From: Deinococcus aerius
GTDB lineage: Bacteria; Deinococcota; Deinococci; Deinococcales; Deinococcaceae
Reading direction: 5' to 3'
NCBI RefSeq assembly: GCF_002897375.1
Contig: NZ_BFAG01000018.1
Coordinates: forward strand, 1-64,000
Length of the DNA: 64,000 nucleotides
Made by a program: the position numbers and the translations under genes. Positions 11,301 to 20,900 of this stretch are shown one piece after another; position 1 is the stretch's first letter; each line of letters begins with the position of its first letter. Under the pieces are notes generated by a model. It made no database searches, was not told where the DNA came from, and worked only from the letters and a program-made list of their open reading frames with translations.

Positions 11301-11339
11301 GACAGGGTGAAGGAGGGGCGCCATGACGGCGGAGCGTGA
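8301..11339 (+). CDS. STAND-like AAA ATPase with TPR repeats
   Basis: About 1012 residues. The start ATG at 8301 was chosen because MSEQPFVGRERELARLEGF is the classic start of the AAA_16/MalT-type NTPase. Walker A is GETGGGKTAL; Walker B is RPLVVVVDDLHWAD. The C-terminal two thirds are TPR-like helical repeats. LuxR/MalT relatives usually end in a helix-turn-helix, but I see none, so this is more like a signal-transducing ATPase than a transcription factor. A SIR2-like gene starts 83 bases downstream. Such ATPase/TPR plus effector pairs are known from bacterial conflict systems; that role is inferred here. Confidence 0.8.
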   Translation: MSEQPFVGRERELARLEGFLERAVAGQGQVCFVTGETGGGKTALVQAFTRRAQDADEHLAVAFGNCNAQSGAGDPYLPFRELLAVLIGVTGRAAAEEPPAGSRLRHWLVRSTQVLIEVGPDLVGTIIPGGVLVAKAGKALAQKAGWLDELEKLAGRKPGAQAAVQPEHLLEQYANVLRALASERPLVVVVDDLHWADAASVNLLFHLSRRLEGSAALLVGTYRRGELAPRGTERHPLERVLADIKRYAGDVWVDLRADEAGGRDFVNRLLDTEPNRLGADFREALFRHTEGHPLFTVELLRSLQERGDLIRDAGGCWVVGPRLEFGALPPRVEGVIEQRLGNLGAAQQELLRVASVEGEAFTAEVVAQVQGQAPRQVLRDLSQNLEGRHALVQEGGELRAGRRRLSGYRFAHALFQHYLYGDLGSGERRMLHGEVGRVLEELYAEAPDPVRLAWHYDRAGEDDRAAEAYRQAGEQAIRQGAPQEAERLLTRALELTPESDPARRFEVYLTREKALNLQGRREAQLRDVEALERLAEALDAGRRGQAALRRAGYAEVVNDFPTAIAAAQQAVAHAEAAGREELRAEGYLAWSMALRGCGRLEEAETCLQRALEVAGPGLEWVQAAVLHNLGAIAAYHDFRQAQAVLQQALTLYRQLGDLRSENLVVQSLGIVALNLEEYDRATTLLEQSVAGAKRLGNRRNEVLASLALGIVANKQRRFPEARARLTSALEGAREIGVRSHEAGALLYLAPTSLAEGEYLQARQYAQAALDIYRSIGTLMAIDAQLHLWGIEAFLGNFPEASALFGAALEASRPNAGQAGAKALNSVDGALQGLAELELCQGHADKALELARQIGTAPTLEEARALLALDRLEEAEAAFQAYQRKYAHEPGPWLQGQTGQTGLIQVESARNHPERALRLVEALLPRLEQPHLLNDWSEPCLACYEVLHACGDARAGEVLEQGWRRLERQASGLEGPDRERFVNNIPSRRRLAAAWGEAGARDRVKEGRHDGGA

Positions 11340-11422
11340 CGCGGGGTTCCTGGACAGGCGGCGAGACGGCCCCGCCCCCGCATCCCTCTCGCCGCCCATT
11401 CCCGGAAAGGCGAGGTGAGGCC

Positions 11423-13333
11423 ATGACCACCCCGGCGGTCGAGGGCCTGGAATTCCGGCAGGTCGCCCCCCTGCTGGCGGCGCTGTACCGCGACGGCCTG
11501 CTCACCCCGTTCGTGGGGTCGGGTATGAGCCTGGGGGCGCCGGGGCAGCCCGCCTGCACGAGCTGGCGGACCTTTCTCGTCCGGCTGGCCCAGGGGGCGG
11601 GCCTGCGGGAGTTGCCCGCCGCCTTTCAGGACCCCGGCCGCTCCCCCACCCCCGAGCAGTGCTACCGGCTGGCCGACAAGGTGACGATGCTGCTGCGCTC
11701 CCGCCCGCGCCAGGCCCGCGACGAGGTGTTCCGGCAGGCCTTGAAGGAGGCGCCGGAGTTCATCCCGCCGACGCCTCAACTCCGGGCCTTGACGCGGCTG
11801 TACTGGCCGCTCGTGCTCACCACCAACTACGACGACCTGTACTGGGCGGCCCGCCAGGCCACCCTGCGCGAGGAGGGCCACCCCCCCGAGCCCCTGGCCG
11901 TGCTGGGCCGCTCGCTGTCCGACTGCCACCGGGTGCTGCGCTCGCTGTCCGAGCCCAGCCGCCCGGTGCTGTGGGCGCTGCAAGGGTACCTGGGCGGCCA
12001 GTGCGCCCCGCCGGAAGCGTCCGTGCCCTCCGACGCGCGGCGCCGGACCCTGGCGCTGGAGGTGGTGGCCGGGCACCAGCAGTACCAGCGGGCCATCCAC
12101 GCGGCGCCGCACTTCCGCCGCGCCTTCGGGGAGGTATTCCGCCGCCGCTCGCTGCTGTTCTTGGGGTCGGGGCTGCTGGAGAACTACCTCGTGGACCTGT
12201 TCAGCGAGATCCTGTACCACCAGGGCCCCGGCCAGATGCCGCACTTCGCCCTGCTGCGGCGGGACGGCGCCCCGGACCTGTACGACCCGGCGTTCCTGCA
12301 AACCCGCCTGGGCGTCGTCCCCGTCTTCTACGACCGCCACGACGAGGTCCCGGGCTTTCTGGAGGAGCTCGCGCGGGACGTGCACTGGCCGCGCGATCAG
12401 CCGCCGCCCCCCGCGGACTTCGCGCAGGTTGAGGAGATCGTCTACACCCTTCAGCCGCCCCCGGCGCCCCACCCGGTTCGCCTGGTGCTGCGGCGGGGCC
12501 GGGTCGCCGCGCCGCAGGTAGCCTGGGCCGCCGGGGACGCCCTGGTGCTCAACGCGGGTCGCCGGGAGGGGCGCCCGGTCCTGGGGCGTCAGGCGCTGGC
12601 CCTGGGGGCGCTCGCCCCGTGTCCGGGCGTGAGCCTGCCCCTGGAACCCCGGCGCTGGGTGGCCTCCGAAACCGGGCACCAGGCCTTTCAGTACGGCGGC
12701 GCGCCCCTGTTCGCCGTGGTGGCCCGGACCTCGGACGAGGGGCGCAACGACCGCGACCTGGGCGTGATCGCGCCCGCCGTCTGCACCGCCCTCGCCGCCG
12801 TGGAGCAGACCGGGCGCCACGGGCGCGTGCATGTCCTGCCGGTCGCGTCGGGGCGCAGCGCCCACTGGAACCCCATCCACCCCTTCGCCCAGATGCTGCG
12901 GGGGGTGCGGCTGTTCGTCACCGGGATGCCCGCCCGGACACTGCGGGAGATCGTCCTGTACATCGACCACCCCGGGGTGTGGCACCCGCTGATGGCGGGC
13001 AAGCTCCCGGTGACCGCGCTGCTGTCCTCGGACATCCAGCAGTACACCGTGGACATGCGCGACGCCGCCGGGGAGTCGGAGGTGCTGAGCGTCACCTCGC
13101 CGGACGCCACCTCCACCGTGGCGAGACTCCTGGCGATCTGCGGGCTCACCAACCCCGGGGAGTGGGAGGTCCAGCTCGACCCCCCGCTGGCGCCGACCCT
13201 GCCGGTCACGGCGGACACGGTGGTCGTGCCGACCATGAACCTGCGGCTGCGCCCCCAGCCAGCGGGAGGAGAGCGTGAAAAGGGCCGGGGGCCGGTGGAT
13301 ACCACGCGTCCCCTTCCCGACAACACCCGCTGA
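11423..13333 (+). CDS. SIR2-like domain protein with a C-terminal extension
   Basis: 636 residues. ATG 11423 follows GAGGTGAGG. The N-terminal third is a SIR2-like Rossmann domain: FVGSGMS (NAD loop, residues 30-36), TTNYDD (133-138) and LFLGSGLLENYLVDLF. In most SIR2 domains the catalytic His sits in an LHG motif; the matching place reads ALQGYLGG, so the His may be replaced by Gln. The remainder is beta-rich. Its middle (LFAVVART to HVLPVASG) has a macrodomain-like rhythm, and the last 80 residues could be a ubiquitin-like fold; both are guesses. It is probably an effector for the upstream ATPase. Confidence 0.72.
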   Translation: MTTPAVEGLEFRQVAPLLAALYRDGLLTPFVGSGMSLGAPGQPACTSWRTFLVRLAQGAGLRELPAAFQDPGRSPTPEQCYRLADKVTMLLRSRPRQARDEVFRQALKEAPEFIPPTPQLRALTRLYWPLVLTTNYDDLYWAARQATLREEGHPPEPLAVLGRSLSDCHRVLRSLSEPSRPVLWALQGYLGGQCAPPEASVPSDARRRTLALEVVAGHQQYQRAIHAAPHFRRAFGEVFRRRSLLFLGSGLLENYLVDLFSEILYHQGPGQMPHFALLRRDGAPDLYDPAFLQTRLGVVPVFYDRHDEVPGFLEELARDVHWPRDQPPPPADFAQVEEIVYTLQPPPAPHPVRLVLRRGRVAAPQVAWAAGDALVLNAGRREGRPVLGRQALALGALAPCPGVSLPLEPRRWVASETGHQAFQYGGAPLFAVVARTSDEGRNDRDLGVIAPAVCTALAAVEQTGRHGRVHVLPVASGRSAHWNPIHPFAQMLRGVRLFVTGMPARTLREIVLYIDHPGVWHPLMAGKLPVTALLSSDIQQYTVDMRDAAGESEVLSVTSPDATSTVARLLAICGLTNPGEWEVQLDPPLAPTLPVTADTVVVPTMNLRLRPQPAGGEREKGRGPVDTTRPLPDNTR

Positions 13334-13502
13334 AGTCCTACCCGCGCCCCGGAGAACTCGACCTCGCCTTCCGCGGGTTAGGGGGAAGGAATTACCTCGC
13401 CGTCCCGCGCGACTTTTCTCCTGGGTACGGTGGCCCGGTACGTTTTCCGGGGGATTGAGATTTCGCCGCGCTGGAAGGGCGTGCTTGTTCATCCCCACCT
13501 GG

Positions 13503-13523
13503 CCTCCCCCCTCAAGGGGGAGG
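13503..13523. terminator. Strong hairpin between convergent genes
   Basis: CCTCCCCC, five-base loop, GGGGGAGG: a perfect 8-bp stem between the SIR2-like gene and the convergent hydrolase gene. No T-run follows directly, so it is a terminator candidate rather than a typical intrinsic one. It may also belong to a dispersed repeat type. Confidence 0.35.
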
Positions 13524-13583
13524 AGCAAAAATCACGGCCCGAAGCGGTTTTTTGGAACCTGGCGTTGGGAAAGTCATCAACGT

Positions 13584-16313
13584 TTACGGTCCGCGCGCCC
13601 CTGTCCGCGTCTCCGACACGATCCGGGAGCCGTTGTCCCCGCGCTCGCGGTAGGCGTTCTGTAATGCCTCGGCCAGCAACTCCTCGAAGCGGCTGGTCTG
13701 CGCGTCACCCGCCGCCTGGAGGGCCGACGCTGTCCCCCGTTTGGCCGCTGCCGGGAGGTTGTTGTAGGCCGCCTGGAACATGCCCCGCACATGCGGCGAG
13801 GCCCGGTAGTGGCCGGTGAACACGCCGTAGAGCGCCGGGTCCCGCAGGTGCGCCCGCAGCCCCGTGAGGTGCCGCCGCAGGTGCTCGGCCGCCAGGGCCG
13901 CCTCCGCCACGATGGCCTCCTCGTCCAGGCCCGCCGCGAAGAAGCGCGCCGCCCAGCCGTCCCAGCGCAGCTCGTCGCGGGTCGCGGCGCCCCGGATGGC
14001 GCCCTGCTCGGAGACGACCCGGCCCTCCCGGGTCCAGGTGTAGGTGCGGCCCGGGTCCAGCTCGATGCCGTGGCGGGCAAAGGCCGCCTCCGCCCGGCGA
14101 ATCCACTCCTGCACCTTGCCGTGCTGAAGGGTCCACTGCATGAAGCCGATGCTGACCACGGCGCTGTCCCAGGAGTTCAGGCCCTGGATCAGCCCCCCGG
14201 TCTCGACGTTGGCGACGCGCTGGAAGGTGTCGATGTCCTCCTCGCGCAGGGAGAGACGGCCCGCCGCGGCCAGCCCGCGCAGCACCTCGTCCACCCGCCC
14301 GCCGCCGTAGCGGGCCAGCCCCCGCACCTGGCCCCGCCGCGCCACCGCCCGGAAGCCCGGGGGAACGCGCGGCCCGGTCAGGGGGGCGGGGCCGCCCGGG
14401 GAGGGGGTGGGTTCCCCCGGGGCCTGGCCTCCCGGGGATTCGCCCGGCGCTGGGCTGGCCGGCGTGGCACTCCCCAGCCCATGTTCTTGCAGGAACAGCA
14501 GGTAGCGGGTCGGGTTAAGGATGTTCGCGGGGCGCGGCAGGTCCGGCCACCACTGGAAGCTGCGCGCCGTGCCCGGCGTGTAGGTCTCGAAGTGCAGCAT
14601 GTTCGTGTCGCTCACCACGCCGATGGGCTGCCCGGCCCGCACCGCGTCGCCCACCGACAGGCCGTGCCGGGTCAGCGAGTCGGCGGTCACCTCGCCGTAG
14701 TTGACGACCACCCCGGGGTGCGCCACCAGCAGGCGATAGGTGCGCTGCCCGGAGCGCGCCCGGTAGAAAAAGGCGAACTCCACGATCCGCCCCCCCTCGC
14801 AGGCGACCACCGTGTCACCCGACCGCGCGAAGAGGTCCAGCCCCACGTGCCAGCGGGGCCGCGTCTGGCCGTCGCGGGTCCCCTGGCGCTGGGCCATGAA
14901 GACCCGCCCGGCCCCGCCCACCGTCCGGCCGTCCGCCGTGACGTAGGACACGAGCCGTCCCCGCGGGTCATCGGTCCGCAGCGGCCAGAAGGCGCCGGGG
15001 GAGGGCGGCGGCGCGAACGGCACCGGGTCGTCCGGCGGCACGGCGCGCGGCGCGGCGCGCACCGGCAGGGGAGGGGGGGCGCCTTCCGCCTCCTCCTCGT
15101 CGGGGAACTCGAAAGTCTCGGCGTCGGGGAAGTCCTCCCCGGGGGCGGTCTGGCCGCTTCCCCCCGCCTCCAGCCGCGCCCAGGTCGCGGGGCCGATCAC
15201 CCCGTCGTGCCGCCCGGATTCACCCGGAAAGGCGAGGCGCTGGAAGGCGGTCACGGCGGCCTGGGTCGCCCGCCCGAAGGACCCGTCCTCGGCCAGGGGG
15301 GCTCCGGGCAAACCCGGTCGTCCGGCAGCCACCTCGCGGGCATGGACGGCGTTGAGCCTGCGCTGGGCCTCGCGCACCGCCTCGCCCCGGGAGCCGACGC
15401 GCAGGGTGGGCCGCCCGCCCGGGCCTGAAGGGGTGGACGGCGTGCCGGGCGAGGACAGGCCGGGCAGCGCCGCCCCCGCGTCCGCGAGCAGCCGCCAGCC
15501 GAAGCGGCGCGGCACCTCGCCGTGGGAGACGGCGGTGAGTTCGGCGGCGTACCAGCGGCGAAGCTGGGGATGCCCGGCCAGCAGCCGGTCGAGTCCCCGG
15601 CGGGCCTCCAGGCTGTTCCCGGCGGTCCCGCCGCCCGCGGTGTAGAGTACCCGCAGCGCCCCGCCCTGTTCCCGCATATAGGCGTCGAGACCATCCGCCG
15701 GTGCCGCCGCGTCCCGCTCGATGCGCCGCCCCGCCCAGCGGAGCAGGGGGTCGGGGCTCTGGTAGAGCGCGTCGAAGGCGTGGACCTCGTGCGGGTCGAG
15801 GTCGGCCAGCACCCGCCACAGCGCCGCCCCACCCCCCGAGTGCGCCGTGAGGATCAGCCGCCCGGGGGTCAGGGCCGGAACGCCCACCCGCGCTGCGAAG
15901 CGGTCCAGGCTCCAGCGGATCAATTCGCGCGCCGCGCCGGGCCGCACCAGGGCGGGGAAGTCGTACCCGGTGCCCGTCCGCCCGCCGTAGAAGTGGCCGC
16001 GCGGGAGGATGCCCAGCGTGGGCCGGGTGCGTCCGGGAGTCGGGTCCAGGCCGCGCGGGTCGCCCCAGTCCAGGCCGCTCGCGGGCTCCTTGTCGCGCAC
16101 CAGATCCATCGCCGCGCCGCGCCCCGAGAAGCCGTGGAAGTGCAGCACCACGTCCACCCGGTCGGTGACATTCAGGGTGTTCCAGCGCAGGATCAGCGCC
16201 GGTCCCGGCCCCCGGTGGCCCTCCAGCCCCGGCACGTCCCGCACCTCCTCGCGGCCCGGGGCGGAGGGGGTGGGGAGCTGGGGAAGGGTGGGGGAGTCGA
16301 AGGGCGCGGTCAT
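13584..16313 (-). CDS. Multidomain wall hydrolase: alpha/beta hydrolase, PG-binding, M23, lysozyme-like
   Basis: 909 residues with four modules. Residues about 30-270: alpha/beta-hydrolase-like (HFHGFSG, AHSGGG nucleophile elbow). About 300-375: peptidoglycan-binding type 1 domain (GSRGEAVREAQRRLNA to DGVIGPATWARL). About 440-600: M23 endopeptidase (HVGLD and MLHFETY zinc motifs). About 650-909: lysozyme-like domain (VANVETGGLIQG, SIGFMQW). No signal peptide is visible, although its expected substrates lie in the wall. It is the last gene of the minus-strand run that begins near 25.9 kb. Domains are clear; how it reaches its target is unknown. Confidence 0.8.
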   Translation of the reverse strand: MTAPFDSPTLPQLPTPSAPGREEVRDVPGLEGHRGPGPALILRWNTLNVTDRVDVVLHFHGFSGRGAAMDLVRDKEPASGLDWGDPRGLDPTPGRTRPTLGILPRGHFYGGRTGTGYDFPALVRPGAARELIRWSLDRFAARVGVPALTPGRLILTAHSGGGAALWRVLADLDPHEVHAFDALYQSPDPLLRWAGRRIERDAAAPADGLDAYMREQGGALRVLYTAGGGTAGNSLEARRGLDRLLAGHPQLRRWYAAELTAVSHGEVPRRFGWRLLADAGAALPGLSSPGTPSTPSGPGGRPTLRVGSRGEAVREAQRRLNAVHAREVAAGRPGLPGAPLAEDGSFGRATQAAVTAFQRLAFPGESGRHDGVIGPATWARLEAGGSGQTAPGEDFPDAETFEFPDEEEAEGAPPPLPVRAAPRAVPPDDPVPFAPPPSPGAFWPLRTDDPRGRLVSYVTADGRTVGGAGRVFMAQRQGTRDGQTRPRWHVGLDLFARSGDTVVACEGGRIVEFAFFYRARSGQRTYRLLVAHPGVVVNYGEVTADSLTRHGLSVGDAVRAGQPIGVVSDTNMLHFETYTPGTARSFQWWPDLPRPANILNPTRYLLFLQEHGLGSATPASPAPGESPGGQAPGEPTPSPGGPAPLTGPRVPPGFRAVARRGQVRGLARYGGGRVDEVLRGLAAAGRLSLREEDIDTFQRVANVETGGLIQGLNSWDSAVVSIGFMQWTLQHGKVQEWIRRAEAAFARHGIELDPGRTYTWTREGRVVSEQGAIRGAATRDELRWDGWAARFFAAGLDEEAIVAEAALAAEHLRRHLTGLRAHLRDPALYGVFTGHYRASPHVRGMFQAAYNNLPAAAKRGTASALQAAGDAQTSRFEELLAEALQNAYRERGDNGSRIVSETRTGARGP

Positions 16314-16331
16314 GGGTCGGTCCTCCTCGTT

Positions 16332-17909
16332 TCACTCCTGGGATGGATCGGCGCGGACACGCAGCACCCCGTAGTACTGGCGCTGCCCGCCGTCGGTCAG
16401 GACCCGGCCGTCGGGTCCCGTCCGCAGCACCTTGCGCCCCACCGTGTTGCTCACGTTGCCGCCGATTACGCCCAGCCGCCCGGGGCTCACCTCCACCACG
16501 ACGTCGCAGTGGGAGGCGCGGAAATTGCCGTCGTCCACGTTGTCGTACGTCACGCCGCTGTCCTGGCGCCCCGTGCAGACGAGGTCGCCGGGTTCCGGCG
16601 CTCGCTCGCTGATGCGGTAGAGCCAGAAGGGGTTTTGCAGGTCGCCCGCCGCGCGGTTGCGTTTGGCCGCCGCGCAGTAGGTCGTGTGGCCGGAGGCGTA
16701 GCGGAAGAGCGTGCCCGCCCCCGCCCGCCGCATCACCCAGGAGATGAAGGCGGCGCTCCAGGCGAGGCGCGAGTCGATGGCGCTGTCGGCGGCGTTTCCC
16801 CCCAGCCCCACGCCCTCCATCCAGTACCCGCGCAGGGTGGGGCGCATCTCCGCGTCGGTCTCGGAGCGGGCCGCGCCGCCCGGACGCCAGCGGGCGTACT
16901 CCTCCAGCGCGATTCGCACGGCGTCGGCCTTGAGCTGTGCCCAGGGGGTGCCGGGCGTGGGGGGAGTGGGGACGGGCGGGGTGGGGGTCGGCGGCGTGGG
17001 CCCGGGCGTCGGCCCGCCCCCACCCGCCCACTCGTCGAGCTTGGCCCAGGTGCGCGGCCCGATCACCCCGTCGTGCTCGTTGGGCTGATTCGGGAAGGCG
17101 AGCCGCTGGAAGACGACGGTGGCGGCGCGGGTCCTGGGGCCGAAGGTGCCGTCCTCGGCCAGGGGGGCTCCGGGCAGGCCGGGCCGTCCGGCGGCCACCT
17201 CCCGGGCGTGGATGGCGTTAAGTTTGCGCTGCGCCTCCCGCACCGCCTCGCCCCGGGAGCCGGCGCGCAGGGTGGGGCGCGTGCCTGGCGTGGGACCCGG
17301 CGGGATCGGAACCGGAGGAACCGGCAACGGGGACGCCCCCTCCAGCCGCGCCCGGGCCTCCTCCCAGCGGGGGCCGCGGCAGCGCCGGTCCACCGCCGCC
17401 GTGAGGTCGGAGACGCGGATGGTGCCGTCGCCCCGGCGGTCCAGGCCGCTGTTCCCGGCGTACGCGCTGGGATACGGGCCGTCCCGCCCGCAGAGCACGG
17501 TGTTCGGGTCCGAGCCCAGGGGTAAGGTCGCGGGCAGGAAGGTCGCCTGGTACAGCCGCGCGGTGGAGGTCAGCCCGGCGGGGCGGTACGGCCCGTAGAA
17601 GCGCAGGACGAAGGGCAATTGCTCGGGGGCGCTCAGGCGCCGGAAGGCCTCGTGACCCGCCGTCCAGCCCAGGCGCGCCAGCGTGGCGGGCATGAACTGG
17701 ATCAGGCCGCTGGCATGCCCGTGCGGGTTGTGGGCGTCCGGGCGGATGCCGCTCTCGGCCATCATGACCTGGAGGAGGTGCAGCGGCTGGGCGCCGATCC
17801 CCGACGCCACCCCGCTCACCCCGGGGAAGAACTCGTCGGGAAGGTCGCCCGTCGCCGTCCACTCGGGCTCGGCCTCCCAGGGGCGGGAGAGGGGGGGCGT
17901 CAGCGTCAT
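16332..17909 (-). CDS. Transglycosylase-like, PG-binding and DUF2272 protein
   Basis: 525 residues. The N-terminal part resembles lytic transglycosylases (MMAESGIRPDAHNPHG with a candidate catalytic Glu, then SGLIQFMPATLARLGW). A Pro-rich linker leads to a peptidoglycan-binding domain almost identical in places to the one in the neighbouring 909-residue protein. After a second Pro/Thr linker comes a DUF2272-like domain (WSAAFISWVMRRAG, RYASGHTTYCAAAK), related to NlpC/P60-type folds. No signal peptide is seen. It is 18 bases upstream of the 909-residue protein gene on the same strand. Confidence 0.78.
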   Translation of the reverse strand: MTLTPPLSRPWEAEPEWTATGDLPDEFFPGVSGVASGIGAQPLHLLQVMMAESGIRPDAHNPHGHASGLIQFMPATLARLGWTAGHEAFRRLSAPEQLPFVLRFYGPYRPAGLTSTARLYQATFLPATLPLGSDPNTVLCGRDGPYPSAYAGNSGLDRRGDGTIRVSDLTAAVDRRCRGPRWEEARARLEGASPLPVPPVPIPPGPTPGTRPTLRAGSRGEAVREAQRKLNAIHAREVAAGRPGLPGAPLAEDGTFGPRTRAATVVFQRLAFPNQPNEHDGVIGPRTWAKLDEWAGGGGPTPGPTPPTPTPPVPTPPTPGTPWAQLKADAVRIALEEYARWRPGGAARSETDAEMRPTLRGYWMEGVGLGGNAADSAIDSRLAWSAAFISWVMRRAGAGTLFRYASGHTTYCAAAKRNRAAGDLQNPFWLYRISERAPEPGDLVCTGRQDSGVTYDNVDDGNFRASHCDVVVEVSPGRLGVIGGNVSNTVGRKVLRTGPDGRVLTDGGQRQYYGVLRVRADPSQE

Positions 17910-17945
17910 GGGGCAGGCTCCTTTCCGTGTGGGGAACAGCCGGGG

Positions 17946-20900
17946 TCAGGGCAGCGGGCGCGGGCCGCGCAGGTCGCCGAGGTCGCAGGTGTGCAGGCTG
18001 CGGAAGCAGTCGAAGTCCCAGTACCCGCTCGTGTCGATGGCGACGGCGTTCCAGGCCTTGTGGGCGGCGTTGACCTCCATCCAGTCGCGGGCGAAGCGGC
18101 GCGAGCCCGCCGCCAGCCGCGCCCCCATATCCCGGGCGATGGCGTCACCGTTGGGGCGGTCGAGGGGGGCCGACGCCTCGTAGCCCAGCAGCGCCGTGAG
18201 GGGACCGCCCTTCGTCCGCAGGAGTTTCGCCCACTCGGCCCCGGGGCCGCTCGCACTCGACCCCGACAGCTCCACATGCAGCACCGAGCACCCCGCGAGG
18301 ATGAGCACGTCGAGGTCCATCGGGCTGGTCCAGTGCGGCAGGAGGTCGGCGGGCCTCAGCCAGCAGGCGTAGGTGTGGGGCGCGGTCTCGACCGCGAGGC
18401 AGTTGCTCGCCCCCAGCCCGTGGCCCGAGTAGTAGAAGACGTCGGCGGGGCTGCGGATCAGGGCCACCTTCCTCCCCGCCGTGTCGCGCAGGCCGGGTTG
18501 CGGGAACACCCGCGCCTCCAGCACCTCCGCCCCGCCCGCCAGGAAGAGCTTGCGGGCGTCGGGCCGCTCGCTGGCGGCGTCGCCGGTCCCCGCCGAGGCG
18601 GTGGCGGGTTGGGTTCCCCGGCCGCGCGGCGCCCAGCCCAGCGCCGTCCTGAATTCCGCGTCGCTCGTGCCGCCGATGCGGACGACGGTGGCGACCTCCC
18701 CCCGCCGCGTCTCCACGGCCAGGAAGTCCCCCAGGTCGGCAGGGGTGACCGAGAGGCGGTACTCCAGCCCGCCGCTGGGAGCCGGTCCGGAACGCGCCAC
18801 ATTCAGCGTCTTGCCCGCGAGGGTGGCTGTGCCGCTGTCCCCATTCGGGGGCCGACTCGCCACGAACACGGCGATCTCACCCGGCATCACGGCGTCGGGG
18901 AGACCGCTCGCCCGCAGCCGGACGTTCAGCCGCGCCACGTCCAGCCCGATCACGTCGTCCCAGCCCAGATCGCGGGCGAAGGCGTCGTCCAGGATGGCGA
19001 GCGTCTCCACGGTGACCGCCGCCGTGCCCGTGGCAGGGTCGAGGACCACCGCGTCGAGCTGCGCCCAGGTGTGGGGGCCGACCTTGCCGTCGTGCTCGGC
19101 GCCCAGCCCGGGGAAGACCTGCCGCTGGAATTCGAGCACCGCCGCCTGGGTCAGCCGCCCGAAGATGCAGTCGTCGGTGAGGGGGATTCCTGGCAGACCC
19201 GGCTGCCCCCGCAGGAGCTGGGCGAAGTGAAAGGCGTTGAGCTTGCGCTGCACCTCGCGCACGGCGGGGTGGACCGAGCCGCGGATCAGCAGGCGGGGGC
19301 GGTCGGCGGGCGCCACGGTCACGTCCGGGCAGGGTCCGGCAGCCTCGGCGGAGTCGGGAACGGCCCGCCCTTCCGCGGACCGGGGCCGCAGCACCACCGT
19401 GTTCGCCGCCACCCGCCCCGCGTCGTCGAGCGCCCGCCCGTAGGTGCGCCGCACCTCTCCGGCTGCCACCCGCCAGACCGGCGCGGCGGCCTGCCCCGGG
19501 GCGCGCACCACCGACACCGCCGTGAAGGGGCTGCCGCCCGCCCGCTGCACGAGCAGGTCCCCCGGTTCCAGGCCGGGCAGCGTCCCGCCCGGCGCCCCGA
19601 CCAGGGTAAGCGACGGTTCCAGCGCCGCGCGCACCGCCGGGAAGCCGCTTCCGGCGTAAGCCTGCCAGACCTCGTGGGGCCGCAGGGGACCCGTCCCGGC
19701 CACCTCCCGCAGCACTCGCGCCGCCGAGGGCGGGTGTTCGCGGTCCAGCCCGGCCTCGAACCGTTCAAGGAAACGCAGACCCGCCGGAAGGGAATCGGCC
19801 ACGGTGGCTTCGGTCCCCGGCAGGGGAGAGGACTCGGCCTCCGGGGAGAGGTCGGCCGACTCGCCCTCCACCTGGGCGGTGAATTCCAGGGCGGTCAGGT
19901 CCGGGTCCACGTCCGAGGAAAACGTCTCGTCCTCGACTGTAGGGCCGAACTCCAGCGCCGTGAGGTCGGGGTCCACGTCCGAGGGAAAAACCTCCTCTCC
20001 CCCGGGCGCCTCGTCCGTGCCTTCCGGGCTCGCCTCCGGCGCGGTGAGTTCGGCCGGGAAGTTACTGTCGGGCAGGGGGATCGGGTCGGTCATGGGGCGG
20101 GCCTCCTCTGCGGCGGGGGGAGCCTGGCCGAGCCGCGCGGCCCGCACCGCCCGGGCGATGTCCAGGTAGCCGCTGCCGACGCGGGCGGGGTCGAGGTCGG
20201 GGGGGGCGGGCTCGCAACTGGCGAGCAGCAACCGCCGGGTCTGGACGATGTCGAGCGGCGCCCCGGCGGCCTCGAACATCAGCGCCAACGTGCCGGTGAC
20301 GCAGGGGGCGGCCATGCTGGTGCCGGACATGCGGGTGTAGAGCCGGTCCTCCCCCCCGTCCCGACCGTGCGAGCGCGGGGCCAGGATCATCACGCCGGGG
20401 GCGATCAGGTCGGGCTTGGGCCGCCCGTCGCGGGTGGGGCCGGAGCTGGAGAAGTGGCCCAGCGGGCGCTCCTCGCGGTGCGGGTCGTACGCCCCCACCG
20501 CCAGGGTGCGGTAGCCGGTGCAGATCGTGCCCAGGGTGGAGCGGGAGCGCGCCTCCTCGCGGGGAAAGCGTGACTGGCAGCTCCCGCAGGCGCTGTCACG
20601 CTCGATCCAGGCGTGAATGCGGCCGTCCTGCACGTCCTCGCCCGTCAGGATGACCTGCCAGGTGCTCACCCCCGGCACGACCTCGAAGCGCACGCTGACC
20701 TGATGGTCGCCGTTGTTGGGGTCGAAGGCGCGGTGGTAGACGCGCAGCACCTCGCGCCCCTCCAGCCGCGCCGAGGCGCGCTCGCCCCGCGCGGCCCGCG
20801 CGAGCAGGCGCCCGTCCGCCGAGCGCACCTCCACCCCCAGGCGGTCGCGGCCCGGATACCACAGGTCGAGTTCGTTGGGGCTGCGGTCTCCGGGGCTCAC

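Noticed and set aside
13503..13523. Calling the CCTCCCCC/GGGGGAGG hairpin a certain terminator
   Set aside because: No T-run on either strand; listed only as a low-confidence candidate.
11126..13528. An 800-codon minus-strand frame over the SIR2-like gene
   Set aside because: No family motif or ribosome site; the plus strand has the SIR2 signatures and a good start.
17619..20573. A 984-codon plus-strand frame
   Set aside because: Antisense shadow of the subtilisin/caspase gene, whose motifs are unambiguous.
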